A program made the translations under genes and the position numbers. Positions 50,397 through 60,491 of a stretch of DNA of 64,000 nucleotides are shown one piece after another. Position 1 is the stretch's first letter. Each line of letters starts with the position of its first letter. Source of the stretch: Nanchangia anserum (GTDB lineage Bacteria; Actinomycetota; Actinomycetes; Actinomycetales; Actinomycetaceae); the NCBI RefSeq assembly GCF_015240065.1, contig NZ_CP060506.1, positions 1,426,001 through 1,490,000 of the forward strand, written 5' to 3'. The notes beneath the pieces are model-generated. The model made no database searches. It was given only the letters and a program-made list of their open reading frames with translations, and was not told the origin of the DNA.

Positions 50397-50672
50397 CTAG
50401 CGCTCGGAGTGCTCAGCGACGGCGTCCTTAGTGCGCCCGCCGTACCACTTGTTCGTCTGCTTGACCGTTAGGCGGCGAATCAGCGTGACGAGGACGCCTG
50501 AGACGACGCCGAAGATGACGACCTCGGCGAGGTTCGCCTGCGCCTCCTCCTCGGCGTTGCGCGGCGCCGTGTGACCGGTCACGGCCTTCCACCCGAGGTC
50601 AACGATCTTGTCGGCGATGAAGCCGGCGACGGCGAGCGATCCGGCAGAGGCAATCTTCCAGCCGATGTCCAT
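50397..50672 (-). CDS. DUF4235 family membrane protein
   Basis: A 91-residue protein with two hydrophobic helices (~8-26 and ~50-68). The family core is MDIGWKIASAGSLAVAGFIA, then DLGWKAVTGHTAPRN, then EVVIFGVVSGVLVTLIRRL. It is an actinobacterial family of unknown function. It starts at ATG 50672 with CAAGGAGAAT upstream. It stands between the Mnh operon and the His-rich gene. Confidence 0.85.
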   Translation of the reverse strand: MDIGWKIASAGSLAVAGFIADKIVDLGWKAVTGHTAPRNAEEEAQANLAEVVIFGVVSGVLVTLIRRLTVKQTNKWYGGRTKDAVAEHSER

Positions 50673-50738
50673 GAGGTCATTCTCCTTGTGAGGTCAGGAC
50701 GCGGACGGGCGTCCGCCTCCCCATGGTATCGAGGCGAT

Positions 50739-51062
50739 TCACTCCTCGTCGTCCTCGCGCGCCGTGCCCAGCCATTCGCGCCCGTACGCCGCGCGCGCGA
50801 GGATGTGCGTCCCCAGGGGGGCCGTGATCGCCTGTAGCGCGATCGCGAGGATGCCAAACCCCGTCCACATCGGCGTGCGCTGGATGAGCATGATCCCCAC
50901 CATGAACAGCAGGAAGCCGAGCATTTGCGGCTTCGTCGCCGCGTGCTGGCGCTGGAGCAGCGTCGAGAAGCGCACGATGCCCACGGCGGCGAGGCACGTG
51001 AAGATGGTGCCGGCGCTCAACAGGACGTATCCGATGGCGTCGAGCCAGGCGGCGAGCGTCAT
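50739..51062 (-). CDS. mnhG: Monovalent cation/H+ antiporter subunit G
   Basis: A 107-residue, three-helix subunit. The family sequence VLLSAGTIFTCLAAVGIVRF is followed by DTLLQRQHAATKPQ-type loop residues (STLLQRQHAATKPQMLG). It is the last gene of the Mnh/Mrp operon and overlaps mnhF by four bases. It is required for assembly of the multi-subunit Na+/H+ antiporter. Confidence 0.92.
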   Translation of the reverse strand: MTLAAWLDAIGYVLLSAGTIFTCLAAVGIVRFSTLLQRQHAATKPQMLGFLLFMVGIMLIQRTPMWTGFGILAIALQAITAPLGTHILARAAYGREWLGTAREDDEE

Positions 51063-51367
51063 AACTCCCCCTTCGCGTCGGTGTCGGGATCGTCAACGAG
51101 CGGCTCGGTGCCACGGTAGCGCCGCCCGAACCTGCCGATGACCGTCGAGGAGACGAAGGCCACCATCGTCAGCGTGATGACGATGACGCCGACATCGGCG
51201 CGACGCGAGATGACGAGCGTCCACACCGCCAGAGCGATGACGACGGCGGTGAGGACGTCGATCGCGACGGCGCGGTCGAGGGCGCTCGGGCCCCTGACGA
51301 GGCGAACGAGCGTGAGCAGACCCGCGATCGCGAGGGCGATGATGTTGACAGAGACAAGGATCGTCAC
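51059..51367 (-). CDS. mnhF: Monovalent cation/H+ antiporter subunit F
   Basis: A 102-residue, three-helix subunit with RLVRGPSALDRAVAIDVLTA, the characteristic MnhF loop. GTG 51367 overlaps the mnhE stop (GTGA), and the stop overlaps mnhG. The C-terminal tail is acidic. Confidence 0.92.
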   Translation of the reverse strand: MTILVSVNIIALAIAGLLTLVRLVRGPSALDRAVAIDVLTAVVIALAVWTLVISRRADVGVIVITLTMVAFVSSTVIGRFGRRYRGTEPLVDDPDTDAKGEL

Positions 51368-52020
51368 GACGGGCTCCCGTCTCGCAGCGGCAGATCGATG
51401 GCGCGGTGGTCGGCATCGATTCCCTCGAGGTGGCGCGCCATCGGCGAGTATCGGCCGGGGCGGGAGATCCCGCGCGCGTGCAGTTCCTTGCGCGAGGCCA
51501 GTGCCCACATGATCCGCTCTTCGAGCTTGAGCTGGGAGCGGTGAACCCCGGCGACTCCCCCGGCCATCGGCAGATCGAGGACGTGGAGGTGGATCGTTGC
51601 CGGGCGCAGGTGGGCGTCCATGACGACGGTGCCGGGAACGAGCGAGGTCAGCGCCGTTCCGATCGTGAGAAACAGCGCCGATTGCGACCGCAGGGGAATG
51701 ATGACGGCCCGCGAGGCCACCGGCGCGGGGCGCAGGACGAGCCACGACACCTGCACGGCGGCGACGACCATGTCGACGACGAAGTGGCCGAACAGCACGA
51801 GGAGCCACAGCGGCCGCACGCGCGTGATGATCCCCAGGTGCGGCATGGGAAAAGCCACCTGGGCGACGAGGGCGAGAATGATGCCGATGAGCAGGGAGAC
51901 CAGCGTGTACTCGGCGCGCAGGACGACCCAGACGACGACGAGCCACACGGTCATTCGCACCGACACGTGACTCGTGAGCAGGCGCCACCGCGAGGTGGTC
52001 GCGGGGTCGGGGTTAGTCAT
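51364..52020 (-). CDS. mnhE: Monovalent cation/H+ antiporter subunit E
   Basis: A 218-residue subunit, longer than the usual ~160. About three N-terminal helices are followed by the MnhE domain with VIIPLRSQSALFLTIGTAL, TSLVPGTVVMD and LHVLDLP. The extra ~50 C-terminal residues are basic, with no recognised domain. ATG 52020 overlaps the end of mnhD by 8 bp. Confidence 0.9.
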   Translation of the reverse strand: MTNPDPATTSRWRLLTSHVSVRMTVWLVVVWVVLRAEYTLVSLLIGIILALVAQVAFPMPHLGIITRVRPLWLLVLFGHFVVDMVVAAVQVSWLVLRPAPVASRAVIIPLRSQSALFLTIGTALTSLVPGTVVMDAHLRPATIHLHVLDLPMAGGVAGVHRSQLKLEERIMWALASRKELHARGISRPGRYSPMARHLEGIDADHRAIDLPLRDGSPS

Positions 52021-53688
52021 CGCGTGCACCTCCGTTCTCGCCGGTCCGGTCCGACGGGTGGTCCAGCCGAGTGTCCGGGTCCCCGCCGACGTCGTGGGGA
52101 CGATCGAGCGACCCCTCGGGATCTGCGCCACCACTGTGCTGAGATTCGCCGCTGCCTCGACCGAGGTCTCCGAGCACCGCGCGCACGTACGGCGTGCGCT
52201 CGAGCAGCTGCCCCGCGCCGCGCGTGTACGTAGCCATAGACCGGCCCCGCCCCCGCGGACAGGCCAAGGGCGATGACGACGAGGGCGGCGGTGGGGGCCG
52301 CCATCGCCCGACCCCGGTGATAGGTCAGCCCGCCGGCCGGGCGCGGGTCGGCCTGGGGTTGATCGTCGCCCTGCCAAAACGCGAGGTTCCACACTTTGAT
52401 GACGACGTAGAGAGTGAGCAACGACGTCACCAATCCCGCGACGAGCAGGGCCACCCCGAGCGACGTTCCCGAGCGTATCGAGGCCTGGGCCAGGCCAAGC
52501 TTGCCGAGAAAGCCCGTCAGGGGGGAAGCCGACGAGGTTGAGTCCGGGAATGAGATAGAGGACGACGAGTCCCGTCGACACCGAGGCCAGCGACGACAAC
52601 CGCCGCAGCGACGTCGAGCCGCCCACCTGCTCGATGAGACCGGCGACGAGAAACAGCGTCGTCTGAACGAGGATGTGGTGGACGGCGTAGAAAATCGCCG
52701 AGGCCAGCCCGATCCGGTTGCCAAGCACAATCCCCCACAGCATGAATCCCATGTGCGACACGAGGGTGAAGGAGAGCAGACGCTTGATGTCGTCTTGGGC
52801 GATGGCACCGAGGATGCCGACGATCATCGTGACGATCCCGGCCAGGCCCAACACCGTGTCTGCCGGCGAGGGTGGGAACAGCAGCACCTGGGTGCGAATG
52901 ATCGCGTAGATCCCGACCTTGGTGAGCAACCCGGCAAACACCGCGGTGATCGGCGCCGACGCCGTCGGGTAGGAGTCGGGCAGCCAGGCTGACAGCGGGA
53001 AGATGGCGGCCTTGAGTCCAAACGCCACGAGCAGCATCGTCTGGAGCACCATCGCGACCCCGGGATCGATCGTGCGCAGGCGAATCGCCAGCTGAGCAAA
53101 CGAGATCGTCCCGCACGCCCCGTACACGAGGGCGATCGCGATGAGGAAGATGAGGGAGCCCAGCAGGGACACGACGACGTAGACCGTGCCCGAGCGAATC
53201 CGCTGAGCCGTTCCCCCCATCGTCATCAACACAAACGAGGCGGCCAGCAGGATCTCGAAGCCTACGTAGAGGTTGAACAGGTCACCCGTGAGGAAGGCGT
53301 TGGACACGCCCGCGGACAAGATGAGGTAGGCCGGGTGAAAGACCGGGTGGTAGACCGAGGCCGGGGCGTCCGAATCGCCGTCGTTGGCCGAGGCCTGCGC
53401 GAGCGCGTAGACGAGGACGAGCAGGGTGATCGTCAGCGACATGACGAGCATGATCCCCGAGAGCTGATCGACGACGAGGGTGACGCCGAGCGGGGCGGCC
53501 CACGACCCGACGTCAAGCGCCACCGGTCCCGACGCCGCCTGTACCGCCAACACGATCGCGACGACCAGGGAGGTCGACAGCGCCCCGACGCACAGCGACG
53601 CCTGGGTGCGGTGGTGACGCCCCAGCATCATCGCCGCCCCCGCGGCGAGGAAGGGAATGAGCACCGGCCCGGGCAGCAGCCACGTCAT
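52013..53688 (-). CDS. mnhD: Monovalent cation/H+ antiporter subunit D (two apparent indels)
   Basis: About 557 residues after removing one extra base in the G run at 52520-52525 (LVGFP to LTGFLGKLGL) and another near 52235 (AGPVY to ATYTRGAGQLLE). It is a fourteen-helix proton-pumping subunit homologous to NuoM/NuoN. Conserved blocks are FEILLAASFVLMTMGG, the helix-7 lysine region FGLKAAIFPLSAWLPDSYP, and LLSFTLVSHMGFMLWG. The end LLERTPYVRAVLGDL is as expected for MnhD. It catalyses ion transport with MnhA. As with rpoB, the breaks are most likely sequence errors. Confidence 0.88.
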
Positions 53689-54140
53689 GCGGTCCCCCCG
53701 TCGGCGTCGATGAGATCGTCCAGGGCCACCCGCGCCTCGGCATCGGAGCCGGCGTCGGCGATGCGCTCGCCCTGGCGACGCAGCTTCGCGCGCAGCGCCA
53801 ACCGGTGATCCTCAACATCGTCGGCGACCTCGTCGTGACCGACCAGGCGCCACGAGCGGTAGGCCAGCGCCAACCCGAACGCCGTCGTCCCCAAGGTGAT
53901 GACGATGGCCGTGAGCGTCATGGCCTGCGGCAGCGCATCCGTCATCACCGCGCCCGTCGTTTCATCGATGAGGGGCGGCGCGCCCGCCCGCCCAGCCTGG
54001 GCCACCATGAAGACGTTGACCCCGTTGCCCGCCAGCGCAAGGCCGATGAGGATCCGTGTCAGGGTGCGATCCATGATGAGGTAGACGCCGCAGCCGATGA
54101 GAACTCCGGCGGTGATGAGCAGCGCGAGCGATACCGTCAT
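53685..54140 (-). CDS. mnhC: Monovalent cation/H+ antiporter subunit C
   Basis: A 151-residue NuoK-like subunit. Three helices include GVYLIMDRTLTRILIGLALAGNGVN and the conserved TDALPQAMTLTAIVI. A ~35-residue charged tail is longer than usual. ATG 54140 overlaps the mnhA stop by four bases; its stop overlaps mnhD. Confidence 0.92.
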   Translation of the reverse strand: MTVSLALLITAGVLIGCGVYLIMDRTLTRILIGLALAGNGVNVFMVAQAGRAGAPPLIDETTGAVMTDALPQAMTLTAIVITLGTTAFGLALAYRSWRLVGHDEVADDVEDHRLALRAKLRRQGERIADAGSDAEARVALDDLIDADGGTA

Positions 54141-57076
54141 GACGTGCCCTCTTTCGTCGGCGCGAGCGGCTGGGAGAAATCGACTTCGACGCGCTGGTCG
54201 CCCTCGCGCTCGCCGATGGCGTCGACGTGGCCGCCCAGGGCGGCGATGATGTCGAGGACGAGGCCGAGCACGACGATGTAGACGCCGATGTCGAAGACGA
54301 GCGCGCTCGTCAGGTGCAGGCTGCCGGCCCAGCCAAAATCGAGGTCGAGGGGAACCGTCTGGAATACCGTGCGTCCCGACGTCAGCGGCCACAACCCCCC
54401 AATCGCGGCGACGAACAAGCCCGATCCGAGCAGTCGACCGGGGTTAAACGGCACGGCCTCGAGCAGTTCCGCGCGCCCTCCGGCCAGGTAGCGCACGATG
54501 AGGGCAATACCCGCCACGCCGCCCGAGACGAAGCCGCCGCCGGGCATGTTGTGACCGATAACGAGCAGCCATGCCGAGACGATGAGGAGGGTGTGGAACA
54601 GGATCCGCACCGTCATCTCGAGAACGACCGAGCGCGCCTGCGGCGGCAGCAGCACCGAGGCCGAGAGCAGCATCTGGGAGTCCTGTTCGCGCGACTTGGC
54701 GCGGGCGGCCTGCCGGTTGCGGCGGCGGTGAGTGCGCCCGCGAGCATGATTGCGCGCGCGCAACTCCTTGACGTAGACGAGGGAGGCCACGCCGATCGCC
54801 ATGACGAGAACGACGGAGAGCTCCCCCATCGTGTCCCACGCGCGCACGTCGACGAGAATGACGTTGACGATGTTGTGGCCATACCCGAATTCGACGGCCT
54901 CGCCGGGCAAGAGGGCGGAGACGGGGTCGTCGATGCGGCCGCCGCCGGCCAACAAACCGACGCTGACGACGCCCACCCCGATGAGGAGGGCGACGATGCC
55001 GCGCAGCGCCCGCGTGCGCCGGTGGTGGGCGAGGTCGCCGCGCCCGGGGAACGTCCCGGGCAGGCGCCGCAGCACGAGGACGAAGACGACGATCGTCACG
55101 GCCTCGACGACGATCTGGGTGAGGCCGAGGTCGGGCGCGCCGAACGTCAAGAACAGCACGCCGATACCCGCGCCCGTGGCGCCCAGCGCGAGGACGGCGT
55201 GAAGGCGGCGCGGCGCGCTCACGCATGCAAGCGCCGAGCAAATGACGAGCAGGCACACGGCGGCCTCGATGAGCGAGTTCGCGCCCACCCACGACGCCTG
55301 GGCCGTCGTGCCCGAATACGCCGCGGCCGCGCTGACGACGACGAGTGTCGTGATGAGGATTCCCGTCGTCTCCCACGGCAGCGAGCCGCGCTGGAACATC
55401 GCCGTCACGCGGCCCGCGCCCTGCTCGAGGAGCGCGAGCGAGCGCTCGTAGATGGAGCGGGCGCTGAGCGCGGTCGGGAACGCAGCGCGCCGTTGCAGCC
55501 GGGCGATCTGGGGGCGGCGGCGATACATGAGCCATCCCGCGAGGACAATGGCGGCGGTGAGGAGGGCGGGCAGCCAGCCCGACCACCAGCCAATGTGCGC
55601 GTGGCCCGGGGCGGTCTCGGCCCACGGGGTCACGAGCGCCGACACGCCCGTGGGGAGAAGGCCCCCGAGGACGCTGAGGCCCGCGAGGATTCCCGGGACC
55701 ACCCACGTCGGGGTCGGCACGCGTTCGAGGCGGGTGTAGCGACGCGTGTCCAGGCTCCCGCGCAGCTTGCCCTTGACGGCGAACGCCGCCCACAGGTAGC
55801 GCAGCGTGTAGGCCACCGTCAGCACCGATCCGGCGACGACGACGGCGGTGAACACCCAGCCCTGTGCGCCGCGCGAGAGTGCCCCGCTCAGGCCCGCCTC
55901 CTTGCCGAGGTAGCCGAGCGTCGGGGGCAGACCCGCCATCGAGGCCGCCGCGCACACGGCGATCGTCGCGAGTCGCCGCGCGCCCAACCGCACCCCGGAC
56001 AGCTCGCGCAGGTCGCGGGTTCCCGCGATCTTCTCGATCGTTCCCGTCGTGAGGAACAGGGCCGACTTGAACGTCGCGTGGGCCAGCAGCAGCGTCATCG
56101 CCGCCGCGATCATGTCGGCGGTTCCCTGGGCGGCCAGGGCGATCATGAGTCCCAGCTGCGAGATCGTCCCATAGGCGAGGATGAGCTTGAGGTCGTATTG
56201 GCGCAGCGCCCGATAGCCGCCGATGACGAGGGCGCCTAAGCCGCACACGGTGAGCACCGCCGTGAAGCCCGGCTGGTGCGCGGCCCCCGGCGCGAAGCGG
56301 ATGACGAGGTAGACCCCGGCCTTGACCATGGCCGCGGCGTGCAGAAAGGCCGACACCGGCGTCGGTGCCGCCATCGCCTGAGGCAGCCAGAAGTGCGTGG
56401 GAACGAGCGCCGACTTCGTCACGGCCCCGGCGCACACGGCCAACAGGGCGCATGTCAACGCTGGCCCCTCCTGGAGGTGTCCGGCCGCGAGCGCCTCGAC
56501 GAGGACCGAGATGCGGTAGCTGCCGCCCCTCATCTCGCCGAGCGTGACGAAGCCGGCGAACATGGCGAGCGAGCCGGTGGTCGTCACGAGGAGGGCCTGG
56601 CGCGCGGCGGCGCGGGCGTAGCCGCGTCCGTAGTGGTGACCGATGAGGAGGAAGGAGAACAGCGAGGTGCCCTCCCACATGATGTAGAGCCAGATCGTGT
56701 GGTCGACGAGGACGACACCGCTCATGGCGCCGGCGAACGCCATGAATACCGTGGCGAAGCGGCGCAGCCCCGGGGCGCGGGCGGGGAAGTAGCGGGTGGC
56801 GTAGACGAGGATGAGGGCGCCGACGGTCGAAATGACCATGAGGAGCAGCCAGGAAAGCTGATCGAGGCGGAGGGACAAACCGACGGAGAGGTCGCTGACC
56901 CAGCCCACCTCGGTGCGTAGCGGGGCGCGCCATACCGCCGGGGCCTGCGCCGCCGTCCAGCAGGCAACCGCCGCGGGAATCAGGGCGAGGATGGCGAAGC
57001 CGCGCACGCCCCAGCGACGCATGATCCACGGCGCAGCACCGACCCCGCACACGTAGGCGAAGGCAATACCGAGCAC
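54137..57076 (-). CDS. mnhA: Monovalent cation/H+ antiporter subunit A with fused MnhB domain
   Basis: A 979-residue NuoL-like pump subunit. The N-terminal ~500 residues carry the antiporter core (GHHYGRGYARAAARQALLVT, SALVPTHFWLPQAMAAPTPVSAFLHAA, with the conserved Lys and His). The middle extension contains the MnhB-associated DUF4040 helices (LGLTQIVVEAVTIVVFVLVL). The C-terminal ~150 residues are MnhB (LLIVSAWLLVIGHNMPGGGF, then GGVAGIALIVRYLAGG). A separate mnhB gene is absent, so A and B are fused. GTG 57076 with GGGAGAA upstream starts the six-gene operon. Confidence 0.93.
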   Translation of the reverse strand: MLGIAFAYVCGVGAAPWIMRRWGVRGFAILALIPAAVACWTAAQAPAVWRAPLRTEVGWVSDLSVGLSLRLDQLSWLLLMVISTVGALILVYATRYFPARAPGLRRFATVFMAFAGAMSGVVLVDHTIWLYIMWEGTSLFSFLLIGHHYGRGYARAAARQALLVTTTGSLAMFAGFVTLGEMRGGSYRISVLVEALAAGHLQEGPALTCALLAVCAGAVTKSALVPTHFWLPQAMAAPTPVSAFLHAAAMVKAGVYLVIRFAPGAAHQPGFTAVLTVCGLGALVIGGYRALRQYDLKLILAYGTISQLGLMIALAAQGTADMIAAAMTLLLAHATFKSALFLTTGTIEKIAGTRDLRELSGVRLGARRLATIAVCAAASMAGLPPTLGYLGKEAGLSGALSRGAQGWVFTAVVVAGSVLTVAYTLRYLWAAFAVKGKLRGSLDTRRYTRLERVPTPTWVVPGILAGLSVLGGLLPTGVSALVTPWAETAPGHAHIGWWSGWLPALLTAAIVLAGWLMYRRRPQIARLQRRAAFPTALSARSIYERSLALLEQGAGRVTAMFQRGSLPWETTGILITTLVVVSAAAAYSGTTAQASWVGANSLIEAAVCLLVICSALACVSAPRRLHAVLALGATGAGIGVLFLTFGAPDLGLTQIVVEAVTIVVFVLVLRRLPGTFPGRGDLAHHRRTRALRGIVALLIGVGVVSVGLLAGGGRIDDPVSALLPGEAVEFGYGHNIVNVILVDVRAWDTMGELSVVLVMAIGVASLVYVKELRARNHARGRTHRRRNRQAARAKSREQDSQMLLSASVLLPPQARSVVLEMTVRILFHTLLIVSAWLLVIGHNMPGGGFVSGGVAGIALIVRYLAGGRAELLEAVPFNPGRLLGSGLFVAAIGGLWPLTSGRTVFQTVPLDLDFGWAGSLHLTSALVFDIGVYIVVLGLVLDIIAALGGHVDAIGEREGDQRVEVDFSQPLAPTKEGTS

Positions 57077-57144
57077 GCTTCTCCCTGGGATAGGTCACGG
57101 GGGTCGCCCCCAGGATACCGGGAGCCGGCGGGATCCGGCGAGCG

Positions 57145-58305
57145 CTACCGCGATGAGGGATCGAGGACGACGAGGAAGCCGTCCTCGTCGACGACGGCAC
57201 CGCCGAGCAGATGGTGGATGGCCGAGGCCAGCGCCTCGATCGTCTCGCTCACGCGCAGCCGCTCCACACGGTAGACGCGGCTCGGTCGCTGAGCAGGCGG
57301 GGGCGTTGTCGGGGCCAGCCACGCGACGCGAATGTGGGCGAGGCTGCCGCTGGCCCAGGGCTCCCACCGCAACACCGGCGGCACCGTCTCGGTGGCGTCG
57401 ACGGTGACGACGATGTGGGAGTCGTGGCCGGCGGCGAGCGTGAGTGCGTAGCCGACGATCGGCGCGGGGTGAGCTGCGGCCATCTCGTCGAAGGCGCGCG
57501 ATTCCTTGGCCAGGCGTTCCACCTCGTCGCTGCCCAGCCGTGCCTCGGTCCACTCGCGCACGGCGCGTTCGGCCCGACGCCTCGCCGCGCGCGTCGCCCC
57601 GCTCGGGCGCTGGGGCGCGGGAGCCTCGACGAGGCTCGCTGCGGGAACCGCCTGGGTGATGAGGGCGCGCAGGTCAGCCTCCTCGATCCAGGTGGGGGCG
57701 TAGAGCGCGAGGTCGGTCGCGGAATCGGGATCGGGTTGGAGGAGCGCGCCTCCCCGGCCGACGCGCCAGGCGCCGGCGAGGCGGCGGGCCATCGCGTAGA
57801 GGCCCTCGATGACCTCCCACTGTGCGGGTGCCGGCTGGTCGTCACGGTAGGCGCGCACGAGGGGGTGGGACGTGAGGAGTTCGTCCGGAATGGGGCCGCT
57901 CCCGGTTCCGGGGTGCGCGTAGGCAAAGGCCATGGTGGCCCACGACCCTACGCCGAGGCGGGCGCGCGCGGCGCGGTCGAGGTCGTAGGGGCCCCGCAGG
58001 TGATCATCGCCCCTTAGCCGGAGGACGCCCGGGCTGAGCCAGCCGGCATCGTCCCACAGGGACACGGCCAGGGCGTCGACTTCGGCGGGGTCGACCTCGC
58101 CCGACAAGATGAGCAGGTCGTTCGCGACCGCGGCCTCGGGCAGGGGACCCTGGCTGAGGCGGAACGAGCCTCCCGGGTCCACGGTGGGCAGCTGGGCGAC
58201 CTCGAGGGCATCGTCGCGGATGACCCGCAGGCTCTGGGTGTGCTCGGTGCTCAGGCCCAGCAGCGTGTCGGTGAGGGCGCGTGAGCGGGCGTCGTCCTCA
58301 CTCAT
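57145..58305 (-). CDS. Hypothetical protein downstream of dcd
   Basis: A 386-residue soluble protein of unknown family. The N-terminal half (~1-215) is acidic and mixed alpha/beta. A central Ala/Arg-rich helical stretch (~225-260: [19 protein letters not shown]) precedes a beta-rich C-terminal domain (~275-380). It overlaps the dcd gene by 8 bp on the same strand. No catalytic motif is recognised. Confidence 0.6.
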   Translation of the reverse strand: MSEDDARSRALTDTLLGLSTEHTQSLRVIRDDALEVAQLPTVDPGGSFRLSQGPLPEAAVANDLLILSGEVDPAEVDALAVSLWDDAGWLSPGVLRLRGDDHLRGPYDLDRAARARLGVGSWATMAFAYAHPGTGSGPIPDELLTSHPLVRAYRDDQPAPAQWEVIEGLYAMARRLAGAWRVGRGGALLQPDPDSATDLALYAPTWIEEADLRALITQAVPAASLVEAPAPQRPSGATRAARRRAERAVREWTEARLGSDEVERLAKESRAFDEMAAAHPAPIVGYALTLAAGHDSHIVVTVDATETVPPVLRWEPWASGSLAHIRVAWLAPTTPPPAQRPSRVYRVERLRVSETIEALASAIHHLLGGAVVDEDGFLVVLDPSSR

Positions 58306-58891
58306 CGTCGAGCGCGGGGACGTCCACCCGGTCGAAGCGCAGGTGCGAGCGCGAGGCCGTCGGTCCGCGCTGCCCCTGGTAGCGCGATCCGTAGGCGCCG
58401 GCTCCGTAGGGGCGCAGTGCGGGCGAGGTCAGCCGGAAGAAACACAGCTGGCCGATCTTCATGCCCGGGTACAGGGCGATCGGCATCGTCGCCGTGTTCG
58501 ACAGCTCGAGCGTGACGTGGCCGTCGAAGCCTGGGTCGATGAATCCGGCCGTCGAGTGCGTGAGCAGGCCGAGGCGGCCCAGCGACGACTTGCCCTCCAG
58601 GCGCGCGGCGATGTCGGCGGGCAGGCTGACGCGTTCGAGGGTTGCGCCGAGCACGAACTCGCCGGGGTGAAGGACGAAGGGCTCGACTTCTCCGACGTCG
58701 ACGCGGCGGGTGAGGTCGGGCTGGTCCTGCGCGGGATCGATCACCGAGTACTTGTGGTTATCGAACAGCCGAAAGTAGCGGTCGAGGCGGACGTCCACCG
58801 AGGCCGGCTGAACCATCGCCGGGTCGAACGGATCGATCGTCGCTCGGCCAGATTCGATGAGCTCGGTGATATCGCGGTCGGAGAGCAGCAC
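58298..58891 (-). CDS. dcd: dCTP deaminase (dUMP-forming type)
   Basis: A 197-residue enzyme of the dUTPase fold that supplies dUMP for thymidylate synthesis. Conserved motifs are [27 protein letters not shown] (containing the water-activating region) and [24 protein letters not shown]. The C-terminus [15 protein letters not shown] is the nucleotide-closing tail. The mycobacterial homologue is a bifunctional deaminase/diphosphatase, and this sequence is of that length; which chemistry applies here is not settled. Confidence 0.93.
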   Translation of the reverse strand: MLLSDRDITELIESGRATIDPFDPAMVQPASVDVRLDRYFRLFDNHKYSVIDPAQDQPDLTRRVDVGEVEPFVLHPGEFVLGATLERVSLPADIAARLEGKSSLGRLGLLTHSTAGFIDPGFDGHVTLELSNTATMPIALYPGMKIGQLCFFRLTSPALRPYGAGAYGSRYQGQRGPTASRSHLRFDRVDVPALDDE

Positions 58892-58918
58892 GGGGCTATT
58901 GTGCCAAATCTCGCGAGC

Positions 58919-59716
58919 CTACGCGTCCACACCGATGTGGCGCGCCAGCGCCACCGCTACCTCGCGGGGACGCTCCACCGCGCTCATGTGCTTGACGTCG
59001 GCGAGCCGCACGACCTCTACCGGCGTAGCGCCGGCCCCGATCGTGCGCGCCAGCGGCTCGGCGGTGTCGTAATTCAAGGCGCCGTCGTTTTCTGCGGCGA
59101 CGAGCAGCGTCGGCACCGCGATGGCGGCGACGTCGTCGCTGAGATCGGTCGAGCCGAGGACCTCGCAGGCTTGCGCATACCCCTCGCGGTCGCACCCGGC
59201 AAAGGCATCGCGCACCCGCTGCCACACGTCGGCGTGCTCGGTGCGCGCGTCCTTCGTGAACCAGCGCTCGAAGGTGGCCTCGATGAGTCCTTCCGCGCCC
59301 TGCTCGCGCACGAGGGCGGCGCGCTCGGGCCACTGCTCGAGCGGCGCCGTGACCGGGCCGGACCCGAACACGGCGATCGATTCGAGGCCGGCGGGGGCGG
59401 CGGTCCCCATCGCCAGGGTCGTCAATCCCCCAAACGACAGCCCGGCCAGGTGGTAGCGCTCGACGCCGAGGTCGGCCAGCGTGCGCGTGAGTGCCGCGGT
59501 CACATCCGCCATCGTCATCGGCCGATCGAGTGGGGCCGGTGCGGAGCCGCCGTGACCGGGCAGGTCGTAGCGGATGACGCGGACGCGATCGGCCAGCGCG
59601 GCCACGACCTCATCCCACATGACGTGGGAGGATCCCAGCGAATGCCCAAGCACGAGGACGGGGGCGTCCTCGGGGCCGTCGATCGTCGTCTTCAGGGTCC
59701 ACGTCTGCGCGTTCAT
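58919..59716 (-). CDS. Alpha/beta hydrolase (3-oxoadipate enol-lactonase-like)
   Basis: A 265-residue hydrolase. The oxyanion-side motif is LVLGHSLGSSHVMWD, the nucleophile elbow GLSFGG (Ser), the acid in LLVAAENDGALN and the His in ADVKHMSAVERP. It resembles PcaD (beta-ketoadipate pathway) at several positions (IRYDLPGHGGS), but isolated PcaD-like proteins are often other esterases, and no pca genes are present. The start is ATG 59716 after GGAAGGAA. It stands between dcd and a divergent pair of genes. Confidence 0.82.
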   Translation of the reverse strand: MNAQTWTLKTTIDGPEDAPVLVLGHSLGSSHVMWDEVVAALADRVRVIRYDLPGHGGSAPAPLDRPMTMADVTAALTRTLADLGVERYHLAGLSFGGLTTLAMGTAAPAGLESIAVFGSGPVTAPLEQWPERAALVREQGAEGLIEATFERWFTKDARTEHADVWQRVRDAFAGCDREGYAQACEVLGSTDLSDDVAAIAVPTLLVAAENDGALNYDTAEPLARTIGAGATPVEVVRLADVKHMSAVERPREVAVALARHIGVDA

Positions 59717-59778
59717 GGTGTTCCTTCCGCTTAACTCTCGCGGTTCCATCGTATCGCCGCCCTGCCGGAATGCGCGTC

Positions 59779-59808
59779 GGCCCCCTCACGCGGTGACGTG
59801 AAGGGGCC
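59779..59808 (-). terminator. Hairpin terminator after the YagU-like gene
   Basis: GGCCCCCTCACG / CGTGAAGGGGCC, a 12-bp stem with one mismatch and a six-base loop, 17 bp beyond the stop codon at 59825. Confidence 0.6.
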
Positions 59809-59824
59809 GGCCAGGTGCGCGAAA

Positions 59825-60361
59825 TCAGCGGGTCGAACCCAGCGCGACCTCGGCATCGGGTTCGTGGGTGAGACGATTGCGCATATCGCGGCGCACGATC
59901 TCGATGACCCACATCCACACGGCGTGACCGAAAAGCTCGGAGAAGTGCTCGCCGAACGGCTGGTCCCACGGCGCGGGCACGGTGCCCATCGCCGGCATGA
60001 TGATGATGTGGAAGGCGATCCACACGATGATGCCGAACGCGACGCCCTGCCACAGCTTGATGCGCGGGTAGTACTCGGCGACGATGCAGTAGATGAGGGC
60101 GAAGGCGATCGAGAACGCAAAGTGAACGATGAACGACACCCACGGCATGTGGTTTCCCAGCCACGAGTATGTCTGGTGGGTGAAGCTCTCGGAGAAGCCC
60201 AGCTGTTGCAGGAGCTCCTGCGGCGGGTTCGTCGCGTTGCGCTCAGGTGTGCGCGGAGGCAGGGGAACCTCCCACCCGAACTTGATGATCGCCGAAATGA
60301 TGCCGGCGATGAGGCCGGCGATGGCGGCCTGGGGAATCCGACGGCGCTTCGCGTCAGTCAC
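59825..60361 (-). CDS. YagU family inner membrane protein
   Basis: A 178-residue protein of the YagU/DUF1440 family. It has about four helices, the hallmark AIAGLIAGIISAIIKFGWE followed by VPLPPRTPERN, and a conserved HFAFSIAFALIYCIVAEYYP. GTG 60361 with AAGGAG five bases upstream is the start; the longer frame to 60382 includes that site. E. coli YagU contributes to acid resistance; here the role is unknown. Confidence 0.85.
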   Translation of the reverse strand: MTDAKRRRIPQAAIAGLIAGIISAIIKFGWEVPLPPRTPERNATNPPQELLQQLGFSESFTHQTYSWLGNHMPWVSFIVHFAFSIAFALIYCIVAEYYPRIKLWQGVAFGIIVWIAFHIIIMPAMGTVPAPWDQPFGEHFSELFGHAVWMWVIEIVRRDMRNRLTHEPDAEVALGSTR

Positions 60362-60491
60362 GTTGTCTCCTTGTCTTGTCATAGATGCTCACGAGAACCC
60401 GATGACGATACTCCACGGGCGCGCCGTTGACGAATACGCCGCCGAACGAGGGCGCACAACCGGCGGACGGCGCACTCGATAGACTGCGGGT

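Noticed and set aside
50701-50716. GCGGAC-GGGC-GTCCGC hairpin after mnhG as a terminator
   Set aside because: Only a six-bp stem with no U-tract; too weak to list as a feature.
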